DNA from: Chloroflexi bacterium UBA4736
GTDB taxonomy: Bacteria; Chloroflexota; Dormibacteria; Dormibacterales; Dormibacteraceae
NCBI GenBank assembly: GCA_002404015.1
Contig: DHIW01000052.1
Span: 1 to 64,000 of the forward strand
Direction of reading: 5' to 3'
DNA length: 64,000 bases
The notes under the pieces were generated by a model. That model worked only from the letters and a program-made list of their open reading frames with translations, was not told where the DNA came from and made no database searches. This document shows, one piece after another, positions 7,986 to 16,477 of the stretch; position 1 is the first letter of the stretch; each line of letters begins with the position of its first letter. Made by a program: the position numbers and the translations under genes.

Positions 7986-9340
7986 GCCTGGTCGTACGGG
8001 CCGGCTTCCTGCTGACGCCGTCTGGGCTGAAGACCCAGGGCTGGCTGCGCAGCCGCCACGGCGTGATCGTGGAGACCGGCGCCGGCGAGCTGCCCGAGGC
8101 CGGGGAGTCGCTGGACCTGCCCAACTGCCTGGCCGTCCCCGGCCTGGTCAACGCCCACGACCACATGTACCAGTGGGCGACCCGGGGGTACGCGCCCGGC
8201 GGCAAGCTCTTCGACTGGCTGACCGCGCTGTACCCGGTGTGGGCGGGGCTCGACGCCGGCGTGGTGCGGGCTGCCGCGCGGGCGGCCATGGCGCGCCTGC
8301 TGACAGCCGGCTGCACGCTGAGCACCGACCACCACTACATCTTTCCGCCGGGCCGCCCCGGCATCTTCGAGGCGCTGGTGGAATCGGCCAGGGAGCTGGG
8401 GCTGCGCTTCCACCCCTGCCGCGGCTCGATGAGCCTGGGGCGGTCCCAGGGCGGGCTGCCGCCCGACCAGATCGTTGAGGCCGAGGACGACATCCTGGCC
8501 GACACCGAGCTGCTGGCCGCCAAGTTCCACGACCCCCGGCCGCACTCGATGTGCCGGGTGGTGGTGGCGCCTTGCTCGCCTTTCTCGGTGACCCCGGAGC
8601 TGATGCGCGAGTCGGCAGCCCAGGCCCGCCGCCTCGGCCTCCGCCTGCACACCCACCTGGCCGAGACGATCGACGAAGAGCGGTTCTGCCTCGAGCGGTT
8701 CGGCAAACGCCCGCTCGACCTGATGGAGGAGTGGGGCTGGACGGGCGACGACGTCTGGTTCGCACACGGCATCCACTTCAACCGTGACGAGATCGCCGCC
8801 CTCGCCAGGACGCGGACCGGCGTCGCGCACTGCCCGTCGAGCAACATGCGTCTGGGCGCGGGGGCCTGCCCCGTGGAGGAGCTGGTCGCCGCCGGCGTCC
8901 GGCTGGGCCTGGGCGTGGATGGCAGCGCCAGCAATGAGGACGCCAATCTGGCGGGCGAGGTCCACCAGGCGGTGATGCTGGCCCGGCTGCGCGCGGCGCT
9001 GCTGGGCCGCGAGGACGCCGCCGGCGCGCTGGACGGGTCGACAGCCTGGCGGCTGGCCACCGAGGGCGGCGCCCAGTGCCTGGGCCGCGACGACTGCGGG
9101 ACGCTGGAGGTGGGCAAGAGCGCGGACGTGGCGCTGTACCGCGTGGACGACCTGCTGCACACAGGCATGGAGAACCCGCTGGAAGCCCTGGCCCTGGCAC
9201 CGCCGGCTCGCGCTCATGCCGTGATCGTCAACGGCCGGGTGGTGGTGAGGGAAGGGAGGCTGTTAACGGCCGACGAGGAGGCGATCACGAGGGAGCTCAA
9301 GCAGGCCAGCGATACGCTGCGGAAGGCGGTCCATGCCTGA
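7982..9340 (+). CDS. Amidohydrolase, probably 8-oxoguanine deaminase
   Basis: A 452-residue metal-dependent amidohydrolase of the ATZ/TRZ-like group. It carries the N-terminal metal motif NAHDHMYQWATRG, the HLAETIDEERF motif, HCPSSNMRLGAG, and the metal-binding Asp in GLGVDGSASNEDANLA. These patterns match 8-oxoguanine deaminase (EC 3.5.4.32), which makes urate directly. Guanine or aminopurine deaminase activity is the main alternative. GTG 7982 overlaps the previous stop. The gene is inserted between the small and large subunits of the xanthine dehydrogenase, which ties it to purine breakdown. Confidence 0.8.
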   Translation: MSLVVRAGFLLTPSGLKTQGWLRSRHGVIVETGAGELPEAGESLDLPNCLAVPGLVNAHDHMYQWATRGYAPGGKLFDWLTALYPVWAGLDAGVVRAAARAAMARLLTAGCTLSTDHHYIFPPGRPGIFEALVESARELGLRFHPCRGSMSLGRSQGGLPPDQIVEAEDDILADTELLAAKFHDPRPHSMCRVVVAPCSPFSVTPELMRESAAQARRLGLRLHTHLAETIDEERFCLERFGKRPLDLMEEWGWTGDDVWFAHGIHFNRDEIAALARTRTGVAHCPSSNMRLGAGACPVEELVAAGVRLGLGVDGSASNEDANLAGEVHQAVMLARLRAALLGREDAAGALDGSTAWRLATEGGAQCLGRDDCGTLEVGKSADVALYRVDDLLHTGMENPLEALALAPPARAHAVIVNGRVVVREGRLLTADEEAITRELKQASDTLRKAVHA

Positions 9341-11600
9341 CGGCCGGGGCGTAGGCGCGTCGATTCCGCGGCCGGACGGGCCCGCCAAAGTCGCCGGCGC
9401 CTTCGACTTCGCCAGCGACCTTCGGGTGGAGGGCATGCTCTTCGGCCGCACCCTCCGCTGCCCGCATCCGCGCGCCGTGGTCAAGAGGATCGACATCGCC
9501 AGGGCCGAGGCGATGCCGGGCGTCCACGCTGTCCTCACGGCAGCCGACCTGCCCGGCCGCCGCTTCTACGGCCTCGACCGGGTCAGGGACCAGCCGGTGC
9601 TGGTGGGCCCCGGCGAAGAGGTCCGCTACGCGGGGGAGCCGATCGCCCTGGTCGCGGCCGAGCACCCGGAGCAGGCGCTCCAGGCGCTCCGAACGATCGC
9701 CGTCGAGTACGACGAGCTCCCGCCGCTCACCGACCCGGTCGAGGCGCTCGCGAACGGCGAGAGCCTGCGCAACCTGCTGATCCGGCGGGGCGACCCCGAG
9801 AACGCCCGCGCCGACGTGGTAGTCACCGGCTACTACGAGGTCGGCCAGCAGGACCAGGCCCCGCTGGGCCCGGAGTCCGGGCTGGCGATTCCCAAGGACG
9901 GCGAGGTGGACCTCTGGATCGCCACCCAGGCCCTGCATGTGGACCTCCGCCAGGTCTCCGACTGCCTGGCCCTTCCCGCGGAGAAGCTGCGCCTGCGCCT
10001 CGCGGGAGTGGGCGGCGCCTTCGGCGCCCGCGAGGACCTCTCCTGCCAGGTCCACGCCTGCCTGCTCGCGCTGCGCACAGACCGGCCGGTGAAGATGTGG
10101 TACGGCCGCGAGGAGTCATTCGTCGGCCACGTCCACCGGCACCCGGCGCAGATGTGGTACGCCCACGGCGCCGACCGCGACGGCAGCCTGGTGTTCGTGC
10201 GCGCCACCATCGTGCTGGACGGCGGCGCGTACGCCTCCAGCTCGCACGCCGTGGTCGCCAACGCCGCCATCTTCGGCACCGGCCCCTACCGGGTGGCCCA
10301 CGCCCTCATGTGGTGCGGCGCCGCCCGCACCAACACCGTGCCGAACGGCGCCATGCGCGGCTTCGGCGCCGTCCAGTCCTGCTTCGCCCACGAGTCGCAG
10401 ATGGACCGGCTCGCCAAGGAGCTGGGCATGGACCCGCTGGACCTGCGCCTGAAGAACGCCATCCGGCCCGGGGACCGGCTCATCACGGGCCAGGAGGTGA
10501 CCGGCTCCGCACCCCTGGAAGAGCTGATCCGGCGGATGGCGCAGCTGCCCCTGCCGGAGCCGCCGCGGACCGCCATCGCCCTGCCTGGCGGCGCGGGCAA
10601 CATGGCAGAACCCGGCGACATCCGGCGCGGCGTCGGCTTCGCGCTCGGCTACAAGAACATCGCCTACTCGGAGGGGTCCGACGACTACTCGACCGCCCGC
10701 GTACGGCTCGAGCGGCGGCCCGGCGGCCAGGTCGTCGCGTCCGTCAAGACCGCCGCGGCCGAGGTGGGGCAGGGGCTGGTCACCATCTGCCAGCAGATCG
10801 TCAGGACCGAGCTGGGCGTCGACGAGGTCGAGCTGGAGCCCGCCGACACTCTGATCGGCGACGCCGGCTCCTCCAGCGCCTCCCGGCAGACCTGGATGAC
10901 GGGCGGCGCCGTCCAGCAGGCCGCCAGGCTCGTGAAGGAGGAGGTGCTGCGCCGCGCCGGCCCGCCCGGCCGCGAGCTGAAGGACGGCCAGGTCCTGGAC
11001 GACGAGGGCGCGCCGCTGGCCCCGCTGGCCGTCCTACTGGACGAGCCAATCGAGCTCGAGTGCGAGCACCACCACCGGCGCACCTCGAAGCTGGACGAGA
11101 ACGGCCAGGGCGACGCCCACGTCTCATTCATGTTCGTTGCCCAGCGGGCGGTCGTGGACGTCGACCCGGAGGCCGGCCTGGCCCGCGTCGTCCAGGTCGC
11201 CACGGCCCAGGACATCGGCAAGGCCATCAACCCCCTCCAGGTCCACGGCCAGATCGAGGGGGCCGTGGCCCAGGGCGTCGGGCTGGCCACCATGGAGGAG
11301 ATCCAGGTCCGGGACGGCGTCATTCGCAACGCCTCCTTCACCGACTACCTTCTGCCGACCACCCTCGACATGCCGGAGATCGCGTCAGTCCTGGTCGAAG
11401 ACGGCGAGCCGGACGCGCCCTATGGCGCCAAGGGCGTGGGCGAGCCGCCTCTGATCTCCTCCCCGGCCGCGGTCGTGGCGGCGATGCGGGCGGCCACCGG
11501 GCACCGCCTGGGCCGGATCCCGGTCCGGCCCGACGAGCTGGCCGGTCTCAGCGAGACCGCACCGCCCCACACGATCGAGCCCGGGCAGCCACCCGGCTAG
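9333..11600 (+). CDS. Xanthine dehydrogenase family molybdenum-binding subunit
   Basis: A 755-residue large subunit of the xanthine-oxidase family, binding molybdopterin cytosine dinucleotide or a similar cofactor. The N-terminal aldehyde-oxidase a/b hammerhead domain (residues about 15-125) is followed by cofactor domains with GGAFG, NGAMRGFGAVQ and the catalytic Glu in GVGEPPLIS (about residue 704). The AYRCSFR loop of true aerobic CO dehydrogenase is absent and the MRGFG arginine motif is present, so a purine or other hydroxylase is the better call. It oxidises hypoxanthine to xanthine to urate. It starts inside the deaminase gene end (8-base overlap). Confidence 0.9.
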   Translation: MPDGRGVGASIPRPDGPAKVAGAFDFASDLRVEGMLFGRTLRCPHPRAVVKRIDIARAEAMPGVHAVLTAADLPGRRFYGLDRVRDQPVLVGPGEEVRYAGEPIALVAAEHPEQALQALRTIAVEYDELPPLTDPVEALANGESLRNLLIRRGDPENARADVVVTGYYEVGQQDQAPLGPESGLAIPKDGEVDLWIATQALHVDLRQVSDCLALPAEKLRLRLAGVGGAFGAREDLSCQVHACLLALRTDRPVKMWYGREESFVGHVHRHPAQMWYAHGADRDGSLVFVRATIVLDGGAYASSSHAVVANAAIFGTGPYRVAHALMWCGAARTNTVPNGAMRGFGAVQSCFAHESQMDRLAKELGMDPLDLRLKNAIRPGDRLITGQEVTGSAPLEELIRRMAQLPLPEPPRTAIALPGGAGNMAEPGDIRRGVGFALGYKNIAYSEGSDDYSTARVRLERRPGGQVVASVKTAAAEVGQGLVTICQQIVRTELGVDEVELEPADTLIGDAGSSSASRQTWMTGGAVQQAARLVKEEVLRRAGPPGRELKDGQVLDDEGAPLAPLAVLLDEPIELECEHHHRRTSKLDENGQGDAHVSFMFVAQRAVVDVDPEAGLARVVQVATAQDIGKAINPLQVHGQIEGAVAQGVGLATMEEIQVRDGVIRNASFTDYLLPTTLDMPEIASVLVEDGEPDAPYGAKGVGEPPLISSPAAVVAAMRAATGHRLGRIPVRPDELAGLSETAPPHTIEPGQPPG

Positions 11601-11645
11601 CGCTCACTTGACCTTCGGCAGCGTGACCCGCTGCCAGTGGGCGCC

Positions 11646-12845
11646 TTACAGATGCGCTTGCGCCGGGACCCGTTGCAACCTGGGCAGCCGCAGCGTGACC
11701 GCCAGGAGGCTCATGAGCAGCGCGATGGCCGCCAGCAGGCCCACGCCGACCACCGCGCTGCCCGTGGCGTCCCAGACCGATCCGGCAGCCAGCGGTGCCA
11801 GGAAGGCGAGCATGTACTGGATGGTGAAGATGGCGGCGCTGAGGCGGTGCACGTCGCCGGGAGCCGAGAGCAGCGGGGGCAGCGACAGGGTCAGCACGAG
11901 CGGCAGCGCTGTCGAGAAGCCGATGACGCCGGCGAACACCACCGGCCAGTACCCTGGCGCCAGCACCAGCCCGAGAAGCCCGCCCAGGTTCAGGGCCCCG
12001 GTGACAATGAAGGGCCCGCGGCGCCCGATCAGGCGGTGCGCGAGGACGGCCATCAGCAGCGAGGCCGGGATCTGGAAGGTGTTGAGCGCGGCCAGGCCGG
12101 CTCCGGTCAGGGAAGCCCGGCCGGTGGCCCTGAGGAAGTCGGGCAGGAATGCGTTCAGGCCGAAGTAGATGGCCGAGGCGCAGCCCATGATCAGCCCGAT
12201 CTGCCAGGTGCGGAGGCTCCGCCAGTCCGGCCACCAGCGAGTCGGCGGCAGGTCGACGTGAGGACGGCTCTGGCGCGTGAAGGCCAGCAGCAGCGCCGCG
12301 CCGGCCACAACGGGCAGCGACCAGAAGGCCAGGCTCAGCTCCCAGCTGTTCCCGGTCAGAGGCAGTACGAAGGGGATGGTGAGGGAGGCCGGGACGCTCT
12401 CGCCGACCAGCAGGCCGAGCGCGTAGACGCCGGTCGCCAGGCCGATCCGGGCCGGAAACCAGTCGCGCACCAGGCTCGGGAAGGTGGGCTGGGTGACCGC
12501 CACCGCCACGCCCATCAGGACGGTCATGGAGAACAGGACAAACTGCGCCGGCCCGATGCCGCGCAGGGCGCCCGCCGCGGCCATCAGGACCAGGCCGCTG
12601 AGCAGGGCCCGGCGGGGGCCCAGGCGGGCGATGAGCAGCGAGCCGGGCACCGCGAACAGCGCCAGCAGCAGCACCGGTAGGCTGCCCAGGGCGGCGACCG
12701 ACTTCTCGTCGAGGCGGAGGTCGTGGTGGATGGCGGGTATCACCGGCGGGATCGCGAGGATCGTCACCCTGAGGTCGAATCCGCCCAGGAAGAGCAGGCC
12801 GAGGTGCAGCCAGTCGCGCCGCCTAGACGGCAGTGATGCCTCCAT
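11646..12845 (-). CDS. MFS transporter, CynX/NimT-like
   Basis: A 399-residue protein with about twelve transmembrane segments. The N-terminus (GLLFLGGFDLRVTILAIPPVIPAI) and the loop after helix 2 (PGSLLIARLGPRRALL) resemble the cyanate-permease/2-nitroimidazole branch of MFS, which exports or imports small aromatic or anionic compounds. The substrate is unknown. It is the last gene of a minus-strand operon, and its 5' end overlaps the SDR gene by 23 bases. It is convergent with the xanthine dehydrogenase operon, 45 bases apart, with no clear terminator between. Confidence 0.85.
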   Translation of the reverse strand: MEASLPSRRRDWLHLGLLFLGGFDLRVTILAIPPVIPAIHHDLRLDEKSVAALGSLPVLLLALFAVPGSLLIARLGPRRALLSGLVLMAAAGALRGIGPAQFVLFSMTVLMGVAVAVTQPTFPSLVRDWFPARIGLATGVYALGLLVGESVPASLTIPFVLPLTGNSWELSLAFWSLPVVAGAALLLAFTRQSRPHVDLPPTRWWPDWRSLRTWQIGLIMGCASAIYFGLNAFLPDFLRATGRASLTGAGLAALNTFQIPASLLMAVLAHRLIGRRGPFIVTGALNLGGLLGLVLAPGYWPVVFAGVIGFSTALPLVLTLSLPPLLSAPGDVHRLSAAIFTIQYMLAFLAPLAAGSVWDATGSAVVGVGLLAAIALLMSLLAVTLRLPRLQRVPAQAHL

Positions 12846-13581
12846 CGACGGCGATCGCCTGGCCGGTCACATAGCTGGAGGCGTCGCTGGCGAGGAAGAG
12901 CAGAGCCCCGTTCAGCTCCCCCTCCTGGCCCGCGCGGCCCATCGGGGTCTTGCGCTGGACCCATTTCATCGAGCGCTCGTCGGCGAACATCGCCGCGGTC
13001 ATCTCCGATTCGAACCAGCCCGGCGCGATCGCGTTGACCCGGACGCCCCGCCGGGCCCACTGCGCCGCCAGCTCTCTGGTCATGCCGACTACGCCGTGCT
13101 TGCTGGAGACGTAGGCGGCCTCGGGGATCTGGCCGACGGCGGTCAGACCCAGCACGGAGGCGACGTTCACGATCGACCCGGAGCCCTGCTTCAGCATCTG
13201 GCGGCCGGCCAGCTGGGCCAGCGCGAACTGTGCCACCAGGTTGACCTCGATGACCTGGCGGAAGACGTCGACCGGCTCCTCTTCGGCGGGCTGGCTGTTC
13301 GAGATGCCCGCGTTGTTGACGAGCACGTCCAGCCTTCCGCTCAGCTTCAGCGCCTTCTCCAGCAGGTGCTCGCGGTCGTCCGCCACGAGGACGTCGCATT
13401 GGACGGCCAAAGCCCCCAGGTCGTCGGCGAGCGCTTCCAGCCGATCCCGCCGACGGGCCGCGATCACGACCTCGGCCCCGGCCCCCTTCAGAGCCCGGGC
13501 GAACTGGGCGCCCAGCCCGCTGGAGGCGCCGGTGACGATCGCGACGCGGCCGTCGAGCGAGAAGGGGTCGGGGCTAGCCAC
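12823..13581 (-). CDS. Short-chain dehydrogenase/reductase
   Basis: A 252-residue classical SDR. The nucleotide loop TGASSGLG is at residues 17-24, the structural NNAG at 89-92, and the catalytic Ser142, Tyr157 and Lys161 (YVSSK) are all present. Arginines after strand 2 (AARRRDRL) suggest NADP(H) preference. Substrate is not predictable. It overlaps the downstream MFS gene and the upstream acyl-CoA synthetase gene, so all three form one minus-strand operon, perhaps for uptake and oxidation of a short carboxylic acid or alcohol (inference). Confidence 0.9.
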   Translation of the reverse strand: MASPDPFSLDGRVAIVTGASSGLGAQFARALKGAGAEVVIAARRRDRLEALADDLGALAVQCDVLVADDREHLLEKALKLSGRLDVLVNNAGISNSQPAEEEPVDVFRQVIEVNLVAQFALAQLAGRQMLKQGSGSIVNVASVLGLTAVGQIPEAAYVSSKHGVVGMTRELAAQWARRGVRVNAIAPGWFESEMTAAMFADERSMKWVQRKTPMGRAGQEGELNGALLFLASDASSYVTGQAIAVDGGITAV

Positions 13582-15529
13582 GGCTGGCGCCGATCGCGTC
13601 GAGCGCCGCCGGGTTCTCCAGGGCGGAGAGGTCGCCCGGCTCCAGGCCCAGGTAGACGGCCTTGACGACCCGGCGCAGGATCTTGGCGTTGCGGGTCTTG
13701 GGCAGGTCGCCCACGAACTTGACCGTCTTTGGTCGCAGCGGCTTGCCGAGGGCTTCGGCCACCCGGTCTTTGAGATGCTCCGCCAGCTCCGGGCTGGGCT
13801 CCTGCCCGGCTCGCAGGACGACGAAGCAGACCAGGGCCTCGCCCTTCAGCTCGTCCGGCACGCCGACGGCAGCCGACTCGGCCACGGCGCTGTCGGCGCC
13901 CAGGACGGACTCCACCTCCGCCGGCCCCAGGCGCTTGCCGGCGACCTTGATGGTGTCGTCCGAACGGCCCAGCACATACCAGAGGCCGTCCTCGGCGACG
14001 TAGGCCCAGTCGCCGTGCACCCAGACATCCGGGAAGCGCGACCAGTAGGCTTCCAGGTAGCGCTCGCGGTTCTTCCAGAAGCCGCGCGTCATGCCCGGCC
14101 AGGGCTGGCGGATCGCCAGCTCGCCGACCTCGTTGCGGACGCTCTGGCCCTGGTCGTTCAGGACGTCGGCCGCCATGCCCGGCAGCGGGCCGGCAAAGGA
14201 GCAGGGCCGCAGCGGGGCGAGCACGTTGCCACAGAGGATGCCGCCCGAGATCTCAGTGCCGCCCGTGTAGTTGATGACGGGCAGCCGGCCGCCACCGATG
14301 ACGTTGAAGAACCACTTGAAGGGCTCCGGGTTCCAGGGCTCGCCGGTGCCCCCGATGACGCGCAGCGAGGAGAGGTCGTGGGCGCGAGGCGGATCTTCGC
14401 CGTGCGCCATCAGGCCGCGGACCAGGGTGGGGGAGACGCCCAGGATCGTGACCTTATGGTCTTCCACCATCCGCCACAGCCGGTCCGGGCCGGGGGTGTC
14501 CGGGGTGCCCTCGTAGAGGACCATGGTGCCGCCCAGGATCAGCGTCCCGAAGACCAGCCAGGGACCCATCATCCAACCGATGTCGGTGAACCAGAACATG
14601 GTGTCGTCGGCCTGCATGTCGAAGCCGTGGGCCATGTCCTGCGCGGTCTTGATCGGGAAGCCGCCGTGGACGTGCAGCGCGCCCTTCGGCTTGCCGGTCG
14701 TGCCGCTGGTGTAGATGACCATGAGCGGGGTCTCGGGATCGAGCCGGGCGGTCGGCAGGTCCGTGCCGTGGTCTTCGACCAGGACCTCCCAGAGGTGGTC
14801 GCGGCCGACCTGCCAGGGCACCTCGCGGCAGATCCGGCGGTGCATCACCAGGTGTTTGACGCTGGGACACTGGAGGAGGGCCCGGTCGGCCATCTCCTTC
14901 ATCTCGACCACTTGGCCGCGCCGGTAGAAGCCGTCGGCGCAGATCAGCGCCTTGGCCTCTCCGTCCTGGAGTCGGCCGGCGATGGCGTCGGCCCCGTAAC
15001 CCGAGAAGAGCGGGATGAAGATGGCGCCGATCTTGGCGCAGGCCAGGACTGCAATCGCCACCTCGGGTGTCATCGGCATGAAGATCCCGACCCGATCGCC
15101 AGGCTCGATCCCCAGCTTGTCGAGGGCCGACGCGAAGCGGTTGACCTCGTCGTGGAGCTCCCGATAGGTGAGCTTGCGGACGTCGCCCGGCTCGCCTTCC
15201 CAGATGATCGCGGTCTTGGCGGCTATCTCGGGGTCGTGCATCCACTTGTCCAGGCAGGTGGCCACGATGTTGAGCTTGGAGCCGGGAAACCAGGTCGGGA
15301 ACTGGATGCCCTGGGAGAGGTCGACCACCCGGTCGTAACCCTTATAGAAGTGGATGCCCAGGTCGTGGACGGCGGCGTCCCAGAACCACTCGATGTCGCT
15401 GGTCGAGCGCTCGATCAGCTCATTGAAGTCCGCGATCCCGTGCCGGTCCATGAAGCGCTTGAGGCGGCTGCGCTCGATCACCTCGGCAGTCGGCTCCCAG
15501 ATCACGTCGCCGACCACGACCGGCTGCAC
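13574..15529 (-). CDS. AMP-forming acyl-CoA synthetase, acetyl-CoA-synthetase-like
   Basis: A 651-residue ANL-superfamily enzyme that activates a carboxylic acid with ATP and CoA. An ACAS-type N-terminal segment (residues about 35-95) is followed by the AMP-binding signature YTSGTTGKPKGALHVHGG (about 270-287). The hinge and C-terminal domain hold the catalytic lysine region TRNAKILRR (about 615-625). Length and N-terminus match acetyl-, propionyl- or acetoacetyl-CoA synthetases. The GTG start at 15527-15529 has TAGAAT 7 bases upstream and no ribosome site, so it is probably leaderless. It is the first gene of the operon with the SDR and MFS genes. Confidence 0.88.
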   Translation of the reverse strand: MQPVVVGDVIWEPTAEVIERSRLKRFMDRHGIADFNELIERSTSDIEWFWDAAVHDLGIHFYKGYDRVVDLSQGIQFPTWFPGSKLNIVATCLDKWMHDPEIAAKTAIIWEGEPGDVRKLTYRELHDEVNRFASALDKLGIEPGDRVGIFMPMTPEVAIAVLACAKIGAIFIPLFSGYGADAIAGRLQDGEAKALICADGFYRRGQVVEMKEMADRALLQCPSVKHLVMHRRICREVPWQVGRDHLWEVLVEDHGTDLPTARLDPETPLMVIYTSGTTGKPKGALHVHGGFPIKTAQDMAHGFDMQADDTMFWFTDIGWMMGPWLVFGTLILGGTMVLYEGTPDTPGPDRLWRMVEDHKVTILGVSPTLVRGLMAHGEDPPRAHDLSSLRVIGGTGEPWNPEPFKWFFNVIGGGRLPVINYTGGTEISGGILCGNVLAPLRPCSFAGPLPGMAADVLNDQGQSVRNEVGELAIRQPWPGMTRGFWKNRERYLEAYWSRFPDVWVHGDWAYVAEDGLWYVLGRSDDTIKVAGKRLGPAEVESVLGADSAVAESAAVGVPDELKGEALVCFVVLRAGQEPSPELAEHLKDRVAEALGKPLRPKTVKFVGDLPKTRNAKILRRVVKAVYLGLEPGDLSALENPAALDAIGASRG

Positions 15530-15536
15530 GGGATCG

Positions 15537-15546
15537 ATTCTATAGA
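15537..15546. promoter_or_regulatory. Face-to-face -10 boxes of divergent leaderless genes
   Basis: The ten bases ATTCTATAGA contain TAGAAT on the minus strand (7 bases before the synthetase GTG) and TATAGA on the plus strand (8 bases before ATG 15555). Only 25 bases separate the two start codons. Both transcripts would start at or beside their start codons, and the polymerases would compete for the same DNA. No clear -35 boxes are visible. Confidence 0.45.
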
Positions 15547-15554
15547 CTCCCCCG

Positions 15555-15794
15555 ATGCCCGCCGGCGCCGATCAGCCGGTCCTTCCACCCGAGTTCGCGG
15601 GGATGCTGTCGCGGGTCCTGGCACCGGGCGAGGCCGACGCCGCCGCCGAGGTCATACAGGAGGCGCTGACACTCGACGACCGCGGGCTGGCCGCGTTCCT
15701 CGAGGCGGTCGCGGCCAGGATGGAGCAGCCGGACGGGCTGGCGGTCACCGCCGCCGAGCTGCGAGCTCTGCTCGTCGCCGTCCCGGACGCCTGA
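15555..15794 (+). CDS. Small hypothetical protein
   Basis: A 79-residue acidic, leucine/alanine-rich protein predicted to be helical, with no cysteine or membrane segment. I do not recognise a family. Support for it being real: an ATG placed 8 bases after a -10-like TATAGA, and a sensible composition. Its 3' end overlaps the convergent gene at 15745 by 50 bases, which weakens the case for one of the two C-termini. Confidence 0.5.
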   Translation: MPAGADQPVLPPEFAGMLSRVLAPGEADAAAEVIQEALTLDDRGLAAFLEAVAARMEQPDGLAVTAAELRALLVAVPDA

Positions 15795-16359
15795 CACCCA
15801 GCCGCTCCGCCTCGCAGCGCAGTTCCCAGTAGTTCGCCCAGGCCGCCCTCGCCAGCGCCAGCGCGGGCTCGACGGGCCGGCGCTCGCGGGCCGCGCGGAG
15901 AGCCTGGTGCTGGGCGTAGGCCCAGCGGTCACAGGCCCGGTCGACCGTGTCCTGGAGCATGTCCAGCCACTGCTCCTCGGTCGTACCGGTGGGTCGGGGC
16001 GGCAGCGTCAGGAACTTCCAGGCTCCGCCCGGGGTGGCGGCGAACTGCGGCTGCCCGCCCTGGCGCCCCAGGTGCGGCCGCGGGTGGGGGTTCTTGGGGT
16101 TGGCGGCCATCAGCCGCTGCTGGACGGCGAACACCAGGTGGTGGGCGGCCTGCACGGTCGCCAGGTGGCCGGGGTCGGGGCGCCCCAGCCGCCTCTGCAG
16201 CTCGACGACCGCCAGCTGGAGTGCCCGCGGCACCTCGCGGCGGTCGGCCAGGTTGAGCTCCTCGACGGCCTCGAGCACCTGGTCGGACTCGGCCAGCAGC
16301 TGTCGCCTTCGGCGCTCTGACGACTCCAGGTCGTGGTCGAGCTCGGGGCTGATGTTCAT
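15745..16359 (-). CDS. Hypothetical helical protein
   Basis: A 204-residue protein rich in Arg, Ala, Glu and Leu. The N-terminal half looks like a helical bundle (LLAESDQVLEAVEELNLADR). A central Pro/Gly-rich linker contains several His and Pro residues, and the C-terminal helix is very basic. No membrane segment or catalytic motif is seen and I do not recognise the family. Minus-strand CATAAC lies 8 bases before the ATG, with TTTACA further upstream inside the inverted repeat at 16387-16409. That repeat may therefore be its operator. Confidence 0.6.
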   Translation of the reverse strand: MNISPELDHDLESSERRRRQLLAESDQVLEAVEELNLADRREVPRALQLAVVELQRRLGRPDPGHLATVQAAHHLVFAVQQRLMAANPKNPHPRPHLGRQGGQPQFAATPGGAWKFLTLPPRPTGTTEEQWLDMLQDTVDRACDRWAYAQHQALRAARERRPVEPALALARAAWANYWELRCEAERLGVRRPGRRRAELAARRR

Positions 16360-16386
16360 CGTCGCAGGTTATGGATTCGACCTCGC

Positions 16387-16409
16387 CTTGTAAACCTATT
16401 CTTTACAAG
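16387..16409. promoter_or_regulatory. Perfect 8-bp inverted repeat, likely operator
   Basis: CTTGTAAA (16387-16394) and TTTACAAG (16402-16409) are perfect complements around a 7-base centre. The repeat is AT-rich in a GC-rich background and lies in the divergent region between the gene at 16359 and the Tad operon. It contains the TTTACA that would be the -35 of the minus-strand gene. A dimeric repressor or activator site is more likely than a terminator, because no gene ends here. Confidence 0.5.
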
Positions 16410-16441
16410 CGGTGGCGGAGAGGCGCCCTTAACAGGCACTG

Positions 16442-16470
16442 TTGGCGGGGCTCCGGAGCAGCCCTAGCAT
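16442..16470 (+). promoter_or_regulatory. Promoter of the Tad operon (leaderless)
   Basis: TTGGCG at 16442-16447 and TAGCAT at 16465-16470 are separated by 17 bases. The -10 box ends 7 bases before GTG 16478, so transcription should start at the start codon. This argues against the longer reading that begins at TTG 16442, because that TTG would be the -35 box. Confidence 0.55.
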
Positions 16471-16477
16471 CGGCCCC

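Noticed and set aside
6700..11600. Aerobic carbon monoxide dehydrogenase
   Set aside because: The large subunit lacks the AYRCSFR active-site loop, has xanthine-oxidase-like MRGFG, and sits with adenine deaminase and a purine-type deaminase.
16387..16409. Intrinsic terminator
   Set aside because: Genes on both sides point away from it, so no transcript ends here; an operator is more likely.
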